A stretch of DNA of 37,015 nt from an uncultured Clostridia bacterium (GCA_947627935.1 CANQXY010000001.1:79495-116509); one strand, 5' to 3'; positions 1 to 11,002 are shown, numbered from the stretch's first letter. Notes: generated by a model from the sequence alone, not told the origin. Program-made: numbers and translations.

Positions 1-1
1 A

Positions 2-637
2 TCTGCAACAGTATATGGAGATCCAGAAATAATACCAATAACTGAACAATGTAAAACAGGTGGAACTACAAATCCATATGGAACTACTAAATTATTTATA
101 GAACAGATTTTAAAAGATATATATGTATCAGATAATTCATGGGATATTTGTATATTAAGATATTTTAATCCAATAGGAGCACATGAAAGTGGATTAATTG
201 GAGAAGATCCTCAAGGAATACCTAATAATTTAATGCCATATATTGCAAAAGTAGCTGCAGGTAAATTAGAACAATTATCTGTCTTTGGAAATGATTATCC
301 TACTAAAGATGGTACAGGTGTAAGAGATTACATACATGTTGTAGATTTAGCTAAAGGTCATATTAAAGCATTAGAAAAAATAGAAAAAGAAGGAAAAGGA
401 ATATTTATATATAATTTAGGAACAGGCACAGGATATAGTGTATTAGATGTTGTAAACAGTTTTGAAAAATCAACTGGTGTAAAAGTACCATATAAAATAG
501 CACCAAGAAGATCTGGAGATGTTGCTATGTGTTATGCAGATCCTTCTAAAGCTAAAGAAGAATTAGGATGGGTTGCTGAAAAAACATTAGAAGATATGTG
601 TAAAGATTCATGGAATTTTATAAAAAAGAATAACTAA
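2..637 (+). CDS. galE: UDP-glucose 4-epimerase, 3' part (partial)
   Basis: The reading frame is open from base 2, so the gene starts before the window; about 211 C-terminal residues are present. GalE interconverts UDP-glucose and UDP-galactose with bound NAD+ in the cytoplasm. The fragment opens at the catalytic SATVYG motif (the Ser of the triad). It continues with NPYGTTK, the Tyr-x3-Lys pair of short-chain dehydrogenases, then [18 protein letters not shown], which is typical of GalE rather than of other extended SDRs. The C-terminal part has the usual [12 protein letters not shown] and [11 protein letters not shown] segments. It ends with TAA at 635-637, and the next promoter follows within about 25 bases. 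It could supply galactose units to surface polysaccharide. Identity is confident; nothing can be said about its upstream partners. Confidence 0.95.
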   Translation, partial: SATVYGDPEIIPITEQCKTGGTTNPYGTTKLFIEQILKDIYVSDNSWDICILRYFNPIGAHESGLIGEDPQGIPNNLMPYIAKVAAGKLEQLSVFGNDYPTKDGTGVRDYIHVVDLAKGHIKALEKIEKEGKGIFIYNLGTGTGYSVLDVVNSFEKSTGVKVPYKIAPRRSGDVAMCYADPSKAKEELGWVAEKTLEDMCKDSWNFIKKNN

Positions 638-659
638 TATTACATTTGTGTTACAACTA

Positions 660-688
660 TTGCAAAAATAAAAAGTTTAATATATACT
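660..688 (+). promoter_or_regulatory. Predicted sigma-A promoter of the CA-repeat leader / prepilin unit
   Basis: TTGCAA at 660-665 and TATACT at 683-688 are separated by 17 bases. Transcription would begin near 695, just upstream of an AGGAG at 711-715 and the ATG at 729. This is the only good promoter seen between galE and the prepilin gene. Confidence 0.5.
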
Positions 689-728
689 AAAAAAGAAAAA
701 TAAACCAAAGAGGAGAAAAATAAAAACA

Positions 729-788
<60 letters not shown>

Positions 789-817
789 TTTAGAAAATAA
801 AGGGATAAAAATAAATA

Positions 818-870
818 AAGACAGTAGCATTATGCCTATTTATGTAGGCTAATATTACTGTCTTTTTGTG
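818..870 (+). terminator. Long hairpin with short U tract (terminator/attenuator-like)
   Basis: The outer arms AAAGACAGTA (from 818) and TACTGTCTTT (ending 865) are perfectly complementary. An inner stem, GCCTA with TAGGC, encloses a six-base loop, with an imperfect AT-rich middle. The T run at 863-867 partly overlaps the stem. It could end transcription from the promoter at 660 before the prepilin gene at 927, or act as an attenuator. The T tract is only moderate, so termination efficiency is uncertain. Confidence 0.55.
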
Positions 871-926
871 TCTGTTTGGTATTAATTTTAAAAATAAGTA
901 AAAAATAAAAAGAGGAGGAATAAAAA

Positions 927-1772
927 ATGAACAAAACAAAATTAGAGAAAGGAATAACATTAATAGCATTAGTAATAACAATAATAGTATTATTAATATT
1001 AGCAGGAGTAAGTATAGCAATGCTAACAGGAGAAAATGGAATATTAAATAGAGCGATATTAGCAAGAGAAGAAGCATCACATGGAGAAGTAAGAGAACAG
1101 GTATTATTAGCAATAGCTGAATATGAATTAGAAAAGAAGACACCAGAAGGAAGCGAAGCTGAAACAATAATTGATTATTTAGGACAAAATGGATATTTAA
1201 CAGAATATGATTCAGAAAATCCAAAAGAAAGTTATGTAATACCAAAAGCAAAATTAGGAGAAGCAACATTAGGAAAAGGAACGTCAAAAGAAACAGGAGA
1301 TGTATATGTAATAGAAAAAGGAAAACAATTTGTAGCGAATACAACAAGGTTAGCAACAACTCAACAAGTAAATATAAAAGATAATTTACAAATAGCAACA
1401 ATGACAGAAGTAAATCAAAATTGGATATTAAAATATTATAAAACAAGTGAAAATTCAAAGGAATTATTAACTTTTTTAACTAGTGAAACAAAAGATATGA
1501 TAAGTTTTAATTTAAGAGATACCTATCATGATTATGTAGAAAGCTTTAAATGTGAAAGGGGTATGACTTTTCATCAATTTTTAAAAACAGGAGCATGTGA
1601 TACATTTTTAGATGGTATTTTTTCGATGGAAGGTTGTTCTGATGTAGAAAATTTAGGAACAAATATAGACTATTTTTTAGATGAGTTTTCTGATTACTGG
1701 TTCTTTATTAATCGAAATATTTATGATGATGTTATTACTTCTTTCTGTTTATCACGGACCAGACTTAGATAG
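927..1772 (+). CDS. Prepilin-type protein with N-terminal methylation motif; 3' end probably frameshifted
   Basis: A strong AGAGGAGG site precedes the ATG. The first residues are MNKTKLEKG followed by ITLIALVITIIVLL, a prepilin peptidase leader and hydrophobic alpha-helix like those of type IV pilins and pseudopilins. The position-5 residue after the Gly is Ala, not the usual Glu. The protein would be exported and could be processed after Gly9. Residues around 195-250 carry a GMTFHQFL segment that resembles, from memory, the GMTW-EW repeat of secreted gut-Firmicute proteins. Base use changes at about 1440-1490: upstream codons almost all end in A, downstream ones are more T-rich, which suggests a mosaic origin. 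The frame ends in the unconvincing tail SRTRLR at 1772. In the +1 frame a fitting acidic C-terminus (YHGPDLDSEIEEG onward) runs to TAG at 1822-1824. A frameshift near 1740-1755 is therefore likely. Its role (pilus or pseudopilus subunit) is inferred from the N-terminus only. Confidence 0.7.
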   Translation: MNKTKLEKGITLIALVITIIVLLILAGVSIAMLTGENGILNRAILAREEASHGEVREQVLLAIAEYELEKKTPEGSEAETIIDYLGQNGYLTEYDSENPKESYVIPKAKLGEATLGKGTSKETGDVYVIEKGKQFVANTTRLATTQQVNIKDNLQIATMTEVNQNWILKYYKTSENSKELLTFLTSETKDMISFNLRDTYHDYVESFKCERGMTFHQFLKTGACDTFLDGIFSMEGCSDVENLGTNIDYFLDEFSDYWFFINRNIYDDVITSFCLSRTRLR

Positions 1773-1830
1773 TGAAATAGAAGAAGGACAAGAATATGAA
1801 TTAGAATTTAATTATTGGACATAGTAAATA

Positions 1831-1879
1831 AAAACTATACAAATTACTAGATATAATTAGATGATTTGTATAGTTTTTT
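1831..1879 (+). terminator. Rho-independent terminator after the prepilin-like gene
   Basis: Fourteen-base perfect arms at 1831-1844 and 1864-1877 (AAAACTATACAAAT and its complement) are followed by a T run. This separates the prepilin unit from argS. Confidence 0.85.
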
Positions 1880-1903
1880 ATTTAGTGTTTTTTGGATTTT
1901 ATC

Positions 1904-1932
1904 TTGTAGAAATATATATTTTATTGTATAAT
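1904..1932 (+). promoter_or_regulatory. Predicted sigma-A promoter of argS
   Basis: TTGTAG at 1904-1909 and a perfect TATAAT at 1927-1932 are spaced by 17 bases. The leader to the argS start is only about 28 bases, so there is no room for a T-box. Confidence 0.7.
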
Positions 1933-1966
1933 ATTTACAATTGATTTTATTTAAGAGAGGTTAGAT

Positions 1967-3676
1967 ATGATAGATTTTAAAAATGAAATATCAAAAGCTA
2001 TTGAAAAAGTTATAAATATAGATAGTAAAACATTAAATACATATATAGAAGTACCAAAAGATTTTGAAAATGGGGATTATGCTTTTCCTTGTTTTAAATT
2101 AGCAAAAGAATTAAAAAAATCACCTCAAATAATTGCAGGAGAAATACAAGAAAAAATAGAATTAGATAAAAAAAATATTGAAAAGATAGAAGTTGTTGGT
2201 GGATATATTAATTTTTATATAAACAAAGAAACTATAGCAAAAGAAGTAATAGATGAAATTTCATCAAATGAAAATTACGGTCATTCAAATGTAGGAAAAA
2301 ATAAAAATATTGTAATAGATTATTCATCTCCAAATATTGCTAAACCATTTCATATTGGACATTTGAAAACAACTGTAATAGGTGGAGCATTATACAATAT
2401 ATATAAATATCTAGGATATAATGTAATTGGAGTAAATCATTTAGGCGACTATGGAACACAATTTGGAAAATTAATAGAAGGTTATAAATTATTTGGAAAC
2501 GAATACGATTTAACAGAGAATCCAATTGATAAATTGGCAGACATATATAAAAGAATTAATGAATTATGTAGTGAAGATGAAAAAGTATTAGAAAATTGTA
2601 GAGAAGACTTTAAATTACTTGAACATGGTGATGAATATTGTACAAAACTTTGGAAAAAGTTCAATGATTTAAGTATAGGAGAATTTCAAAAAATATATGA
2701 CTTGTTAGGTAGTAAATTTGATTTTTGGCTAGGAGAATCATTTTATGCAGATAAAACAGATGAAGTTATTAAAATTCTTGAAAATACAGGAAAGTTACAA
2801 GAATCAGAAGGAGCTAAAATCGTTGATTTAAGTAGTAGTGGAATTGATACACCTTGTATTATATATAAATCAAATGAATCAACAATTTATGCTACAAGAG
2901 ATTTAGCTGCAATTTTATATAGAGCAAGAACATATGATTTTGATAAATGTATATATGTAACTTCATATGAACAAAATCTACATTTTAGACAAATATTTGA
3001 AGTTGCAAAACTTTTAGGATTAGATGAGAAATACACTAATGGATTAGAACATGTAGCATATGGAATGGTTAGATTACCAAGTGGAAAGATGTCTACAAGA
3101 CAAGGTAATTTTGTTAAAATAGAAGATCTTTTAAATGATACAATAAAAGAAGCAAAGAAAATTATAGAAGATAAAAATCCTAATTTAGAAGATAAAGAAA
3201 ATGTGGCAAAAATTGTTGGAATAGGAGCAGTTATATTTAATAATTTAGCTACAAGTAGAATAAAAGATGAAATATTTGATATAGATGCAATGCTTAATTT
3301 CCAAGGAGAAACAGGACCATATTTACAATATACATATGTTAGAACAAAAAGTGTAATAGAAAAGGTATCAAGTATTCCTAAAATAGAAGATATTAATATA
3401 GAAGTTTTAACTGATAAATATTCACAAAATATTATAAAACTAATATATAAATTTGAAGATATATTAAATCAAGTAATAGATAAAAACGAACCATCAATAT
3501 TATCAAGATATTTAATAGATCTTGCTAAAGCATATAGCTTATTTTATAATGAAAATAAAATAATAGTAGATGATGAAAACATAAAAAATGCTAGAGTATT
3601 TTTAACTTATGCAGTTGGAAAAGTTTTAAAAATAGGTTGTAATTTACTTGGAATTAATATGCCTAACAAAATGTAA
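1967..3676 (+). CDS. argS: Arginyl-tRNA synthetase
   Basis: Class I aminoacyl-tRNA synthetase that charges tRNA-Arg with arginine in the cytoplasm. The 569-residue length is normal for bacterial ArgRS. Residues 1-100 form the N-terminal additional domain that contacts the tRNA D-loop. The HIGH signature is FHIGH at about 128-132, preceded by the typical SSPNIAKP. The second signature is KMSTR at about 374-378 within RLPSGKMSTRQGN, a common ArgRS version of KMSKS. The C-terminal part contains the DALR anticodon-binding helices (GPYLQYTYVRTKS). AGAGAGG precedes the ATG. It appears monocistronic: terminator upstream, own promoter, and a new promoter immediately after its stop. Confidence 0.97.
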   Translation: MIDFKNEISKAIEKVINIDSKTLNTYIEVPKDFENGDYAFPCFKLAKELKKSPQIIAGEIQEKIELDKKNIEKIEVVGGYINFYINKETIAKEVIDEISSNENYGHSNVGKNKNIVIDYSSPNIAKPFHIGHLKTTVIGGALYNIYKYLGYNVIGVNHLGDYGTQFGKLIEGYKLFGNEYDLTENPIDKLADIYKRINELCSEDEKVLENCREDFKLLEHGDEYCTKLWKKFNDLSIGEFQKIYDLLGSKFDFWLGESFYADKTDEVIKILENTGKLQESEGAKIVDLSSSGIDTPCIIYKSNESTIYATRDLAAILYRARTYDFDKCIYVTSYEQNLHFRQIFEVAKLLGLDEKYTNGLEHVAYGMVRLPSGKMSTRQGNFVKIEDLLNDTIKEAKKIIEDKNPNLEDKENVAKIVGIGAVIFNNLATSRIKDEIFDIDAMLNFQGETGPYLQYTYVRTKSVIEKVSSIPKIEDINIEVLTDKYSQNIIKLIYKFEDILNQVIDKNEPSILSRYLIDLAKAYSLFYNENKIIVDDENIKNARVFLTYAVGKVLKIGCNLLGINMPNKM

Positions 3677-3705
3677 TTGACAAAATTAACTTTATAATAT
3701 ATATT
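3677..3705 (+). promoter_or_regulatory. Predicted sigma-A promoter of the anchored hypothetical
   Basis: A consensus TTGACA at 3677-3682 begins right after the argS stop codon. TATATT follows at 3700-3705 after 17 bases. Confidence 0.65.
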
Positions 3706-3734
3706 TTAAGCATAAAAATAAAGGGGGATTTTAT

Positions 3735-4427
3735 ATGAAAAATAAAAAAGTATTAATTATAGTTGCTATAATTGCAGTTATTGTTATAGTAGCAGGAGCA
3801 TCTTTATATTTTGTTACATATAATGCAAAGCAACTTGAAACATTAAATGCTGAAGCTGAAAAATTATCAAAAATTGATTTATTAAATGAAGATGTTGACA
3901 TGGAAATAAAAACAAAAGGTAAATATGCAATTGTAGAAGAAACAATGAAAAATTACTTAAATGACACAAAAGTAACAATGAATGAATTAATCAAATTATG
4001 TAATGATAGTGATTTACAAGGAATATTATCAAGTGATAATGTTTCAAAAGATGCACCAGATTTTGTACAAACAAAAGAAAAATTATCTACATTTAAAACA
4101 CAAATAAATACTTATATTGAAAAATGTGATTATTTATTAAATAAAGAAAATATAGAAAATGCCATAAATGATAAAGGTGTAAATGATTATTATAAAGAAT
4201 TATATAAGCAATTAATGTTAGATGAAGAAACAAGTGAAGGTCTAGAAACAACTAGAAAAGAATTAAAAGAATCTGCAGAAGAAGTAAATGATGTAATAGT
4301 AGGATTACAAAAAGTTATAGATTTCTTGGTAGAAAATAAAGCAGATTGGAAAGTATCTGATGGAAAAATACAATTTACAAATACAACAAAATTAAGAGAA
4401 TATTATAATATTTTAAGTGAAATATAA
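3735..4427 (+). CDS. Membrane-anchored helical protein of unknown function
   Basis: I do not recognise a named family. The 230-residue product starts MKNKK, then one hydrophobic segment at about 6-27. It continues with a charged, Glu/Lys/Asn-rich region that reads as mostly helical and probably coiled coil (for example LETLNAEAEKLSKIDLL). There is no lipobox cysteine, so the segment is best read as a signal anchor with the bulk of the protein outside the cell. GGGGG at about 3722-3726 precedes the ATG. The gene has its own promoter and a strong terminator, so it stands alone between argS and pyrB. A role in envelope assembly is possible, but nothing in the sequence shows it. Confidence 0.8.
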   Translation: MKNKKVLIIVAIIAVIVIVAGASLYFVTYNAKQLETLNAEAEKLSKIDLLNEDVDMEIKTKGKYAIVEETMKNYLNDTKVTMNELIKLCNDSDLQGILSSDNVSKDAPDFVQTKEKLSTFKTQINTYIEKCDYLLNKENIENAINDKGVNDYYKELYKQLMLDEETSEGLETTRKELKESAEEVNDVIVGLQKVIDFLVENKADWKVSDGKIQFTNTTKLREYYNILSEI

Positions 4428-4430
4428 TTT

Positions 4431-4468
4431 AAAACCAGTATACAAATTAAAATGTATACTGGTTTTTT
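4431..4468 (+). terminator. Rho-independent terminator
   Basis: The arms at 4431-4444 and 4453-4466 are a perfect 14-base match around an eight-base loop and end in a T run. Confidence 0.9.
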
Positions 4469-4489
4469 ATATAAAATTATAAAAAAATA

Positions 4490-4518
4490 TTGCATAAAAA
4501 ATTTTCTAGTGATAAGAT
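4490..4518 (+). promoter_or_regulatory. Predicted promoter of pyrB
   Basis: TTGCAT at 4490-4495 and TAAGAT at 4513-4518 have a 17-base spacer. The transcript leader would be only about 20-25 bases, leaving no space for a PyrR-type attenuator. Confidence 0.45.
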
Positions 4519-4545
4519 AAAAAAAATTAAAAAAGAGGTCGAAAA

Positions 4546-5430
4546 ATGAATATTTTAAAATTAGAAGATTTAAAAGTAGAAGAAATTGAAGAATTATTAG
4601 AAAATGCAATTAAATTTAAAAAGGGTAGCAAAAAAATAGATTATAATGGTAAAAAAGTAATAGCTAACCTTTTTTTTGAGCCATCTACAAGAACACATTA
4701 TAGTTTTGAAATGGCAGAATATAAATTAGGTTGTAAAACGATAGAATTTACAGAAGAGACATCAAGCATAAAAAAAGGAGAATCTTTATATGATACTGTG
4801 AAAACATTTGAAAGTATAGGAGTAGATGCTATCGTAATTAGACATAGAGAAGATGAATATTATAACAAATTAAAAAATATTAATATTCCAATCATAAATG
4901 CAGGAGATGGTAAAAAGGATCATCCATCACAATCTTTATTAGATTTAATGACAATTAAAGAAGAATTTGGAAAATTTGAAGGATTAAAAGTATTAATAAT
5001 AGGTGATATAAAACATTCAAGAGTTGCACATTCAAATATAAAAGTTATGGAAAGATTAGGAATGGAAGTATATACTTCTGGACCAGAAGAATTTAAAGAT
5101 GAAGATTTTAAATTTGTAAATTATGAAGAAATGTTACCAAAAGTAGATGTTGTAATGCTACTAAGGATACAATTTGAAAGATTAGAAAAAGAAATGAGTA
5201 TGACAAAAGAAAAATATAATAATTTATATGGTATAAATATAAACAGAGTAAAACAAATGAAAGAAAATGCTATTATAATGCATCCAGCACCTTTTAATAG
5301 AAACGTAGAAATATCAGATGATGTTGTTGAATGTGAAAAATCTAGAATATTCAAACAAATGCAAAACGGAGTATTTGTAAGAATGGCAATGATAGAAAAA
5401 GCATTAAATGATAATAGTATTAATAATTAA
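4546..5430 (+). CDS. pyrB: Aspartate carbamoyltransferase, catalytic chain
   Basis: Joins carbamoyl phosphate and L-aspartate to form N-carbamoyl-L-aspartate, the committed step of pyrimidine synthesis. The carbamoyl-phosphate motif STRT is at about 47-50 (FEPSTRTHYSFEMA). HPSQSLLDL begins at about residue 126 and HPAPFNRNVEI at about 246; all three are hallmark transcarbamylase sites. HPAPFNR favours ATCase over ornithine carbamoyltransferase. The length, 294 residues, is slightly short of the usual 300-310. An AGAGG lies a few bases before the ATG. No regulatory chain (pyrI) or other pyr gene is adjacent, so pyrimidine genes are scattered here. Confidence 0.93.
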   Translation: MNILKLEDLKVEEIEELLENAIKFKKGSKKIDYNGKKVIANLFFEPSTRTHYSFEMAEYKLGCKTIEFTEETSSIKKGESLYDTVKTFESIGVDAIVIRHREDEYYNKLKNINIPIINAGDGKKDHPSQSLLDLMTIKEEFGKFEGLKVLIIGDIKHSRVAHSNIKVMERLGMEVYTSGPEEFKDEDFKFVNYEEMLPKVDVVMLLRIQFERLEKEMSMTKEKYNNLYGININRVKQMKENAIIMHPAPFNRNVEISDDVVECEKSRIFKQMQNGVFVRMAMIEKALNDNSINN

Positions 5431-5433
5431 TAT

Positions 5434-5462
5434 TTGACAATTAACTAATTTAATAGTAAATT
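5434..5462 (+). promoter_or_regulatory. Predicted promoter of glmM with overlapping inverted repeat
   Basis: TTGACA at 5434-5439 and TAAATT at 5457-5462 are 17 bases apart. An eight-base inverted repeat, TAACTAAT at 5442-5449 with ATTAGTTA at 5463-5470, straddles the -10 region and could be an operator. It lacks a T run, so I do not call it a terminator. Confidence 0.4.
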
Positions 5463-5534
5463 ATTAGTTAGTATATTTTAAAATAAAATTGAATATGATT
5501 ATTTAAATTATAAATTTTGAAAGGAAGATTTTTT

Positions 5535-6899
5535 ATGAGAAAATATTTTGGTACAGACGGAATAAGAAGAATTGCAAATACTGAACTTTCACCAGAATTA
5601 GTATATAAAGTTGCAAAAGCAGGTGCATATGTATTATCAAAACATACAGATCATTTTCCTACAATACTAATAGGAAGAGATACAAGAATATCTGGTACTC
5701 TAATTGAAAGTGCAATGGTAGCAGGATTTTTAAGCTATGGTGCTAATGTAAAATTATTAGGAGTTATACCAACACCAGCAGTTGCATATTTAACAAGAAA
5801 ATTAAATGCTGATGCAAGTGTTGTAATATCTGCATCGCATAATACTTATGAATTTAATGGAATAAAATATTTTAGTAACAAAGGTATGAAGATATCCGAC
5901 GAATTAGAAGAAGAAATAGAACAAGTTATGGAATCTGGAAAATTAGATGAACTAACTGCTGTAAATGAAAAAATAGGAGTATCAGAAGTAAGAACTGATT
6001 TATTAGAAGAATATGTTTATTTTTTTAGAAAGAATTTTGATGATATTATAGAAAAATATAACCAAAAGGATTTCGTAGTTGGTATAGATACTGCAAATGG
6101 AGCAACATATGAAGTTGCAGAGAAAGTATTTAAAAGTCTTGGAATAAGATATAAAATAATAAATAATAATCCAGATGGAATAAATATAAACCAAAATTGT
6201 GGATCAACACATTTAGATAATTTAAAAGAATTTGTAAAACAAAATAATTTAAGTTTAGGAATTGCATATGATGGTGATGGAGATAGATGTTTAGCTATAG
6301 ATGAAAATGGAGAAGAAATTGATGGAGATAAAATTCTAGCTATAATATCACAAGTATTAAGAGAAGAAAAAACATTAAGTAAAGATACAATTGTTGCTAC
6401 TGTTATGAGTAATTTAGGATTAAATAAATATTGTAATCAAAATAATTTAAATTTAATCCAAACAAAAGTCGGAGATAGATATGTTCTAGAAGAAATGTTG
6501 AAAAATGGATATAATTTAGGAGGAGAACAATCAGGTCATGTCATTTTACTAGATTATAATCCAACTGGAGATGGAATACTAACTTCTTTAATGTTAATAC
6601 AAGCAATCTTAAGAAGTGGCAAGAAAGCATCAGAATTAGGAAATTTAGTTAAACAATATCCACAAGTTCTAGTAAATGCTAAAGTTGATTCAAACAAAAA
6701 ATATGATTATGAAGAAAATGAAGAAATAAAAATTGCAATTAAAAAACTAGAAGATGAATTTGCAGGGAATGGAAGAGTATTAATCAGACCTTCAGGAACA
6801 GAGCCACTAGTTAGAGTTATGATCGAAGGTGAAAATCAAGAATATATAGAAAAAAAGGCAAAAGAAATTGCAAAATTAATTGAAGAAAAATTAAAATAA
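5535..6899 (+). CDS. glmM: Phosphoglucosamine mutase
   Basis: Converts glucosamine-6-phosphate to glucosamine-1-phosphate on the route to UDP-GlcNAc and peptidoglycan. The active-site phosphoserine motif SASHN is at about 99-103, with Ser101 catalytic. The Mg-binding DGDGDR is at about 246-251 and the phosphate-binding RPSGTEP loop begins at about 418. At 454 residues it has the family's normal size. An in-frame TTG at 5517 would add six residues, but the GAAAGGAAG ribosome binding site lies between it and the ATG, and GlmM proteins normally begin MRKYFGTDGIR, so 5535 is chosen. The short distance to the next gene (72 bases) and the lack of a terminator suggest the small membrane gene downstream is co-transcribed. 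Confidence 0.97.
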   Translation: MRKYFGTDGIRRIANTELSPELVYKVAKAGAYVLSKHTDHFPTILIGRDTRISGTLIESAMVAGFLSYGANVKLLGVIPTPAVAYLTRKLNADASVVISASHNTYEFNGIKYFSNKGMKISDELEEEIEQVMESGKLDELTAVNEKIGVSEVRTDLLEEYVYFFRKNFDDIIEKYNQKDFVVGIDTANGATYEVAEKVFKSLGIRYKIINNNPDGININQNCGSTHLDNLKEFVKQNNLSLGIAYDGDGDRCLAIDENGEEIDGDKILAIISQVLREEKTLSKDTIVATVMSNLGLNKYCNQNNLNLIQTKVGDRYVLEEMLKNGYNLGGEQSGHVILLDYNPTGDGILTSLMLIQAILRSGKKASELGNLVKQYPQVLVNAKVDSNKKYDYEENEEIKIAIKKLEDEFAGNGRVLIRPSGTEPLVRVMIEGENQEYIEKKAKEIAKLIEEKLK

Positions 6900-6972
6900 T
6901 TGTTGATTATTTTGTAAATAAGTGTAATAATAGTAATATAAATAAAACAAAAGAAAAAAGGAGAAATAAATT

Positions 6973-7311
6973 ATGTTTTTTTTAGATTTAACTAATCCAA
7001 TAACTCTATTATTATCAGTAATTGTAACTGTATTATTAATATTTTTGGCACAGGAAATTAAAAAAAGTTATGTTTCAGCTATACCATTATTTATATTTTT
7101 ATTTTTATTAATAGTACATGTAGTACAAATGGTTACAATTAAAGAAGAATATAGATATTTAACATCTATAATTTCTAATTGTGTAGTTATAGATTTTATA
7201 TTTATATTAGTAACATTTTTTGCATACCTATGGGTTGATGACATTGAAGCAAAAGCAATGAATAAAAAAAGTATAGATAATAGTTTAGACTGGTTTTGGA
7301 AAAAAATTTAA
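6973..7311 (+). CDS. Small membrane protein of unknown function
   Basis: This 112-residue protein has three predicted membrane segments at about 8-26, 35-55 and 63-87, and a short charged C-terminal tail ending WFWKKI. AAAAAGGAG precedes the ATG by a good distance, and a strong terminator follows, so the gene is credible despite having no family I recognise. It is probably the last gene of the glmM transcript. No function can be read from the sequence. Confidence 0.75.
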   Translation: MFFLDLTNPITLLLSVIVTVLLIFLAQEIKKSYVSAIPLFIFLFLLIVHVVQMVTIKEEYRYLTSIISNCVVIDFIFILVTFFAYLWVDDIEAKAMNKKSIDNSLDWFWKKI

Positions 7312-7317
7312 TATTAT

Positions 7318-7353
7318 AAAAATGATTTTGAGTATCTTCAAAATCATTTTTTT
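7318..7353 (+). terminator. Rho-independent terminator
   Basis: The arms at 7318-7330 and 7339-7351 are a perfect 13-base match around an eight-base loop, with a run of Ts at the end. This ends the glmM unit. Confidence 0.9.
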
Positions 7354-7355
7354 GC

Positions 7356-7385
7356 TTGACTTAATGATTAATATAAGTGTATTAT
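7356..7385 (+). promoter_or_regulatory. Predicted promoter of queA-tgt
   Basis: TTGACT at 7356-7361 and TATTAT at 7380-7385 are spaced by 18 bases. Transcription would start at about 7392, after the in-frame ATG at 7390, which supports the downstream TTG as the queA start. Confidence 0.6.
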
Positions 7386-7422
7386 ATATATGTTAAATAA
7401 ATATAAAATAAGGAGAAATAAG

Positions 7423-9578
<2,156 letters not shown>

Positions 9579-9593
9579 TATTAGGAGGTTCAT

Positions 9594-10991
9594 ATGGAAT
9601 TATATGATGAAAGTACATTAAATAAAAATAATAAAAATAAGAAATTAGCAAATATATTATTAGTTTTAATTGTATTAACAATATTTATTATAGTTGCATT
9701 ATTAGCTTTAATGGTAACTATAAAAAAAGATACTTTGACAGTATCTTTAAATGGTAATCTATCTGAAAATCTAAAATCTCTTTTAATTTTTGAAGAAAAT
9801 AATTCTAAAATATATATTCCAATAAAAGAAGTAGCTAACTTATTTGGATATAATAGTTATAATGGTGATTATGAGCAACCATCAGAAGACATAAGTAAAT
9901 GTTATATACAATCAGAAAATGAAGTAGCTTCATTTTCACTTGATTCTAATGTTATATATAAATTAATTCCAAATACAAATTCAGATTATGAATATTTTCA
10001 AATAGATGAACCAGTTAAAGCTATAAATGGAGAGTTATATACAACAATTGATGGAATACAAAAAGCTTTTAATGTAAGTTTTGATTATGATAAAAATAGT
10101 AAAACTATAACAGTATATACTTTAGAATATTTAACAGAAAGTTATTCAAAAAATATAATTAATTTTGGATATACTGGAATTGATAGTAGTTTTAACAATC
10201 AAAAAGCAATATTAGATAATATGTTAGTTGTAGAAAAAGATAAAAAATATGGTGTTATAGATTTAAGCACAAGAGAAGTATTGTTAGATACTAAATATGA
10301 TGAAATAAAATATTTACAGCAAACATCAGATTTCTTAGTTACAAGTAACAAAAAAGTAGGTATAATTTCAAAAGATAAACAAACTAAAGTCAATATTTCG
10401 TACGATAATATACAATTAATAGATAATGAAGATAATTTATATATTATTACTCAAGATGGTAAATATGGATTAATTGATATAAATGGAAATATAAAAATAT
10501 ATCCAGAATATGACCAAATAGGTGTAGAAACTAGTGATTTTAAATATAATAATATAAAAAACGGATATATATTATTAAATAAATTAATTCCAGTAAAAAA
10601 AGGTAATTTGTGGGGATTATTTGATAAATCAGGTAATCAAGTAGTAGATTTTAAATATGATGAATTAGGTTATATTAAAAGTAGCTCACAAATTGCAAAT
10701 AATTTATTAGCAGTACCTGAATATGATGTTATTGTTGTAAAAAAAGATGATAAATATAATTTAATAACATTAAATGGACGAGAGGTTTTCAATGTTTATG
10801 TTGATAGCATATATATGAATATAGAATCAGGAAATACTAATTATTATATGGTATACAATGAACAGACTAACCCATTATCAAAATATTTAGATAACACAAA
10901 TGATAATAAAACAAACACAAACACAAATACTAATGTTACAAGTAATTCAAGCAATGATACTTCAATAGATGAAAATAATACAAATGTGTAA
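9594..10991 (+). CDS. Membrane-anchored WG-repeat protein
   Basis: A 465-residue protein with a charged N-terminus, one membrane segment at about 19-43 and a large outside part. Residues 50-175 look like the copper-amine-oxidase-like stalk domain common in clostridial surface proteins (IPIKEVANLFGY, then LYTTIDGIQKAFNVSFDYD and TITVYT); this match is from memory. Residues about 210-400 hold several WG (Trp-Gly/KYGVID) repeats: KKYGVIDL, GKYGLIDINGN, NLWGLFDKSGN. The C-terminal 35 residues are a low-complexity Asn/Thr/Ser tail. TAGGAGG precedes the ATG, and a terminator follows. The placement after queA-tgt looks positional rather than functional. Likely a surface or binding protein; no ligand can be named. 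Confidence 0.85.
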   Translation: MELYDESTLNKNNKNKKLANILLVLIVLTIFIIVALLALMVTIKKDTLTVSLNGNLSENLKSLLIFEENNSKIYIPIKEVANLFGYNSYNGDYEQPSEDISKCYIQSENEVASFSLDSNVIYKLIPNTNSDYEYFQIDEPVKAINGELYTTIDGIQKAFNVSFDYDKNSKTITVYTLEYLTESYSKNIINFGYTGIDSSFNNQKAILDNMLVVEKDKKYGVIDLSTREVLLDTKYDEIKYLQQTSDFLVTSNKKVGIISKDKQTKVNISYDNIQLIDNEDNLYIITQDGKYGLIDINGNIKIYPEYDQIGVETSDFKYNNIKNGYILLNKLIPVKKGNLWGLFDKSGNQVVDFKYDELGYIKSSSQIANNLLAVPEYDVIVVKKDDKYNLITLNGREVFNVYVDSIYMNIESGNTNYYMVYNEQTNPLSKYLDNTNDNKTNTNTNTNVTSNSSNDTSIDENNTNV

Positions 10992-11002
10992 TTAAAATTT
11001 AT

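Noticed and set aside
790..1458. Leucine-rich open frame on the - strand opposite the prepilin gene
   Set aside because: It mirrors A-ending codons of the + strand gene, giving Leu/Ile runs; it has no ribosome site and no domain.
1954..1966. Possible T-box or other riboswitch before argS
   Set aside because: The promoter lies only about 35 bases before the ATG, so there is no room for a structured leader.
2340..2664. Two - strand frames inside argS
   Set aside because: They lie in the middle of a full-length, motif-complete argS and have no ribosome binding site.
4519..4545. PyrR-type attenuator before pyrB
   Set aside because: The leader is only about 25 bases, with no hairpin.
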